DNA of 64,000 nt. Source: Ralstonia pickettii (GTDB taxonomy: Bacteria; Pseudomonadota; Gammaproteobacteria; Burkholderiales; Burkholderiaceae). The number at the start of each line of letters is the position of its first letter. Positions within the stretch are counted from its first letter, which is position 1. Made by a program: the position numbers and the translations under genes. Below are positions 62,476 through 64,000 of this stretch, in pieces. The stretch lies in NCBI RefSeq assembly GCF_001699815.1, contig NZ_MCGB01000025.1, positions 62,001 to 126,000 of the forward strand, read 5' to 3'. The notes beneath the pieces are model-generated. The model saw only the letters and a list, made by a program, of their open reading frames with translations. It was not told where the DNA came from and did not search any database.

Positions 62476-64000
62476 ATGGCGCGCTTCTTTATCGACCGCC
62501 CGGTCTTTGCCTGGGTGATTGCGCTGGCCATCATCCTGGCCGGCGTGCTCGCGCTGCCCAAGCTGCCGGTGGCGCAGTACCCGAACATCGCGCCGCCCAA
62601 CGTCAGCATCTCGGCCAACTATCCGGGCGCGTCTGCGCGCACGGTGGAGAGCGCCGTCACCGCCATCATCGAGCGCGAGATGAACGGTGCGCCGGGGCTG
62701 CTGTACATGTCGTCGTCGTCCGATGCCGCGGGCAACGTGTCGATCAACCTGTCGTTCACGCAGGGCACGAGCCCCGATCTTGCGGCGGTGGAAGTGCAGA
62801 ACCGCCTGAAGATCGTCGAGGAACGCCTGCCCGAGGTCGTGCGCCGCAACGGCATCCGCATCGAGAAGGCGGCCGAGAACTACATGATGTATTTGTCGCT
62901 GACGGCCGAGCGCGGCCGCTTTGACGGCATCGACCTGGGCGACCTCGCTTCGTCGGATTTGATTCCGCAGTTGCGCCGCGTGCCGGGCGTTGGCACCGCG
63001 CAGTTGTTCGATGCGGAATACGCCATGCGCATCTGGCCCGATGCCGACAAGCTGACCGCATTGGGCCTGACCGCCGGCGACCTGAGCGACGCCGTGCGCC
63101 GCTACAACGCACGCATCACCGTGGGCGAAATCGGCAGCGGCGCCGTGCCGGGAAACGCACCCATCAACGCGAGCGTCACCGGTGACGATGGGCTCACCAC
63201 GCCCGATGCATTCGGCCAGATCCCGCTGCGTGCGGGCGCGCAGGGCCGCATGGTGCTGCTGCGCGATGTGGCGCGCGTGGAGCTGGGCGGCAGCGATTAC
63301 CTGTACCTCTCGCGCATGAACGGCAAGCCGGCTACGACCATCGGCATCAAACTTGCCCCTGGCGCCAATGCCGTGGGCGTGGCCAAGCGCGTGCGCGCGG
63401 TGCTGGACGAAGCGCAGGCGCATTTCCCGCCGGGCGTGCGCTACGAGGTGGCGTACGACAGCTCGCGCTTTGTCGGCATCGCCATCGAGCAGGTGGTCAA
63501 GACGCTGCTCGAAGCCGTGGTGCTGGTGTTCCTGGTGATGATGCTGTTCATGCAGAACCCGCGCGCGACGCTCATCCCGACACTGGTCGTGCCGATCGCC
63601 CTGCTGGGCACGTTTGCGGTAATGCTGCCGATGGGTTTTTCCATCAACGTGCTGACGCTATTCGGCCTGGTGCTCGCCATCGGCATCCTCGTGGACGATG
63701 CCATCGTGGTGGTGGAAAACGTCGAACGCGTGATGCACGAAGAAGTGCTGTCGCCGCGCGAGGCGACGGCCAAGGCGATGCGGCAGATCAGCGGGGCCAT
63801 CGTCGGCATCTCGCTGGTGCTGACGGCGGTGTTCGTGCCGATGGCGTTCTTTGGCGGCGCGGTGGGCAACATCTACCGGCAGTTTTCGCTGTCGCTGGCG
63901 GTGTCGATGGTCTTCTCGGCATTCCTGGCACTGACGCTTACGCCCGCGCTTTGCGCGACGCTGCTCAAGCCGGTGCAGGCTGGCCACGGTGTGGAGCGCA
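62476..64000 (+). CDS. RND multidrug efflux pump (AcrB/MexB, HAE1 family), 3' truncated by window end
   Basis: The first 508 codons of a pump normally about 1040 residues long. It begins MARFFIDRPVFAWVIALAII, typical of HAE1 transporters. The PN1/PN2 porter region with PGASARTVESAVTA and PGVGTAQLFDAEYAMRIW follows. The TM4 proton-relay motif is ILVDDAIVVVENVER, with the two adjacent Asp residues near 401-402. It works with the adaptor just upstream to expel drugs or solvents across both membranes. No frameshift is seen up to the window edge. Confidence 0.95.
   Translation, partial: MARFFIDRPVFAWVIALAIILAGVLALPKLPVAQYPNIAPPNVSISANYPGASARTVESAVTAIIEREMNGAPGLLYMSSSSDAAGNVSINLSFTQGTSPDLAAVEVQNRLKIVEERLPEVVRRNGIRIEKAAENYMMYLSLTAERGRFDGIDLGDLASSDLIPQLRRVPGVGTAQLFDAEYAMRIWPDADKLTALGLTAGDLSDAVRRYNARITVGEIGSGAVPGNAPINASVTGDDGLTTPDAFGQIPLRAGAQGRMVLLRDVARVELGGSDYLYLSRMNGKPATTIGIKLAPGANAVGVAKRVRAVLDEAQAHFPPGVRYEVAYDSSRFVGIAIEQVVKTLLEAVVLVFLVMMLFMQNPRATLIPTLVVPIALLGTFAVMLPMGFSINVLTLFGLVLAIGILVDDAIVVVENVERVMHEEVLSPREATAKAMRQISGAIVGISLVLTAVFVPMAFFGGAVGNIYRQFSLSLAVSMVFSAFLALTLTPALCATLLKPVQAGHGVER

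Noticed and set aside
1-64000. Prophage, insertion sequence, CRISPR or integron
   Set aside because: No transposase, integrase, repeat-spacer array or terminal inverted repeats seen; composition and codon use are even across the window.

Overview
This window is a gene-dense, GC-rich chromosomal segment of a beta-proteobacterium in the Burkholderiaceae, most likely a Ralstonia. The basis is the gene content and order (lapB-ugd-hldA-hldD-comEA-cysM, metNIQ-etfBA, rpsP-rimM-trmD-rplS, parE-lytic transglycosylase-parC), the strong GC bias at third codon positions, and the protein sequences. That assignment is from memory of the families, not from a search. I see no prophage, insertion sequence, integron or CRISPR array. 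The window is core chromosome with a few accessory touches.

Layout. 1-6.4 kb: end of lapB, then UDP-glucose dehydrogenase, two heptose-biosynthesis enzymes (LPS inner core), a ComEA-like secreted HhH protein, cysM and convergent mltB. 6.5-14 kb: a class II histone-deacetylase-like amidohydrolase, the metNIQ methionine importer (with a terminator-like hairpin in its leader), etfBA and a large acyl-CoA dehydrogenase that probably feeds ETF. 14-18.9 kb: dadA and a divergent Lrp/AsnC regulator sharing an intergenic region with two dyads, then a PhoD-type phosphatase and a radical SAM protein. 18.9-21.5 kb (minus strand): small membrane or secreted proteins, and a PQQ-type sugar dehydrogenase interrupted by one in-frame amber codon.

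21.5-34.3 kb: the rpsP-rimM-trmD-rplS translation operon, a CoA-type Nudix hydrolase, a CobD/CbiB-like membrane protein, rsgA with an M48 protease, orn, mog-darP, pmbA, folA-thyA and a PLP dehydratase. 34.3-38 kb: a TerC-family exporter preceded by a yybP-ykoY (manganese) riboswitch, then egtD and an EgtB-like protein in which two of the three expected iron-ligand histidines are replaced. 38-43 kb: an RhlE-type helicase with a roughly 200-residue Gly/Asn/Arg tail and a predicted leader of about 360 nt, tRNA-Arg(CCT), several tiny proteins, an amino-acid binding protein, a large hairpin and a candidate small RNA.

43-64 kb: an Uup-like ABC-F ATPase; topoisomerase IV (parE, parC) with a lytic transglycosylase between the subunits; a split chromate-transporter pair; an amino-acid permease behind a HutC-like operator; an MHS-family symporter; an ABC exporter; a 42-bp tandem repeat; lactate permease; a PlpD-like (type Vd) patatin autotransporter; and the start of an RND efflux system (adaptor plus truncated pump). 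I did not find one large undescribed multi-gene system. The most novel-looking signals are the altered EgtB-like enzyme, the candidate sRNA, the helicase leader and the leader hairpin upstream of metN.
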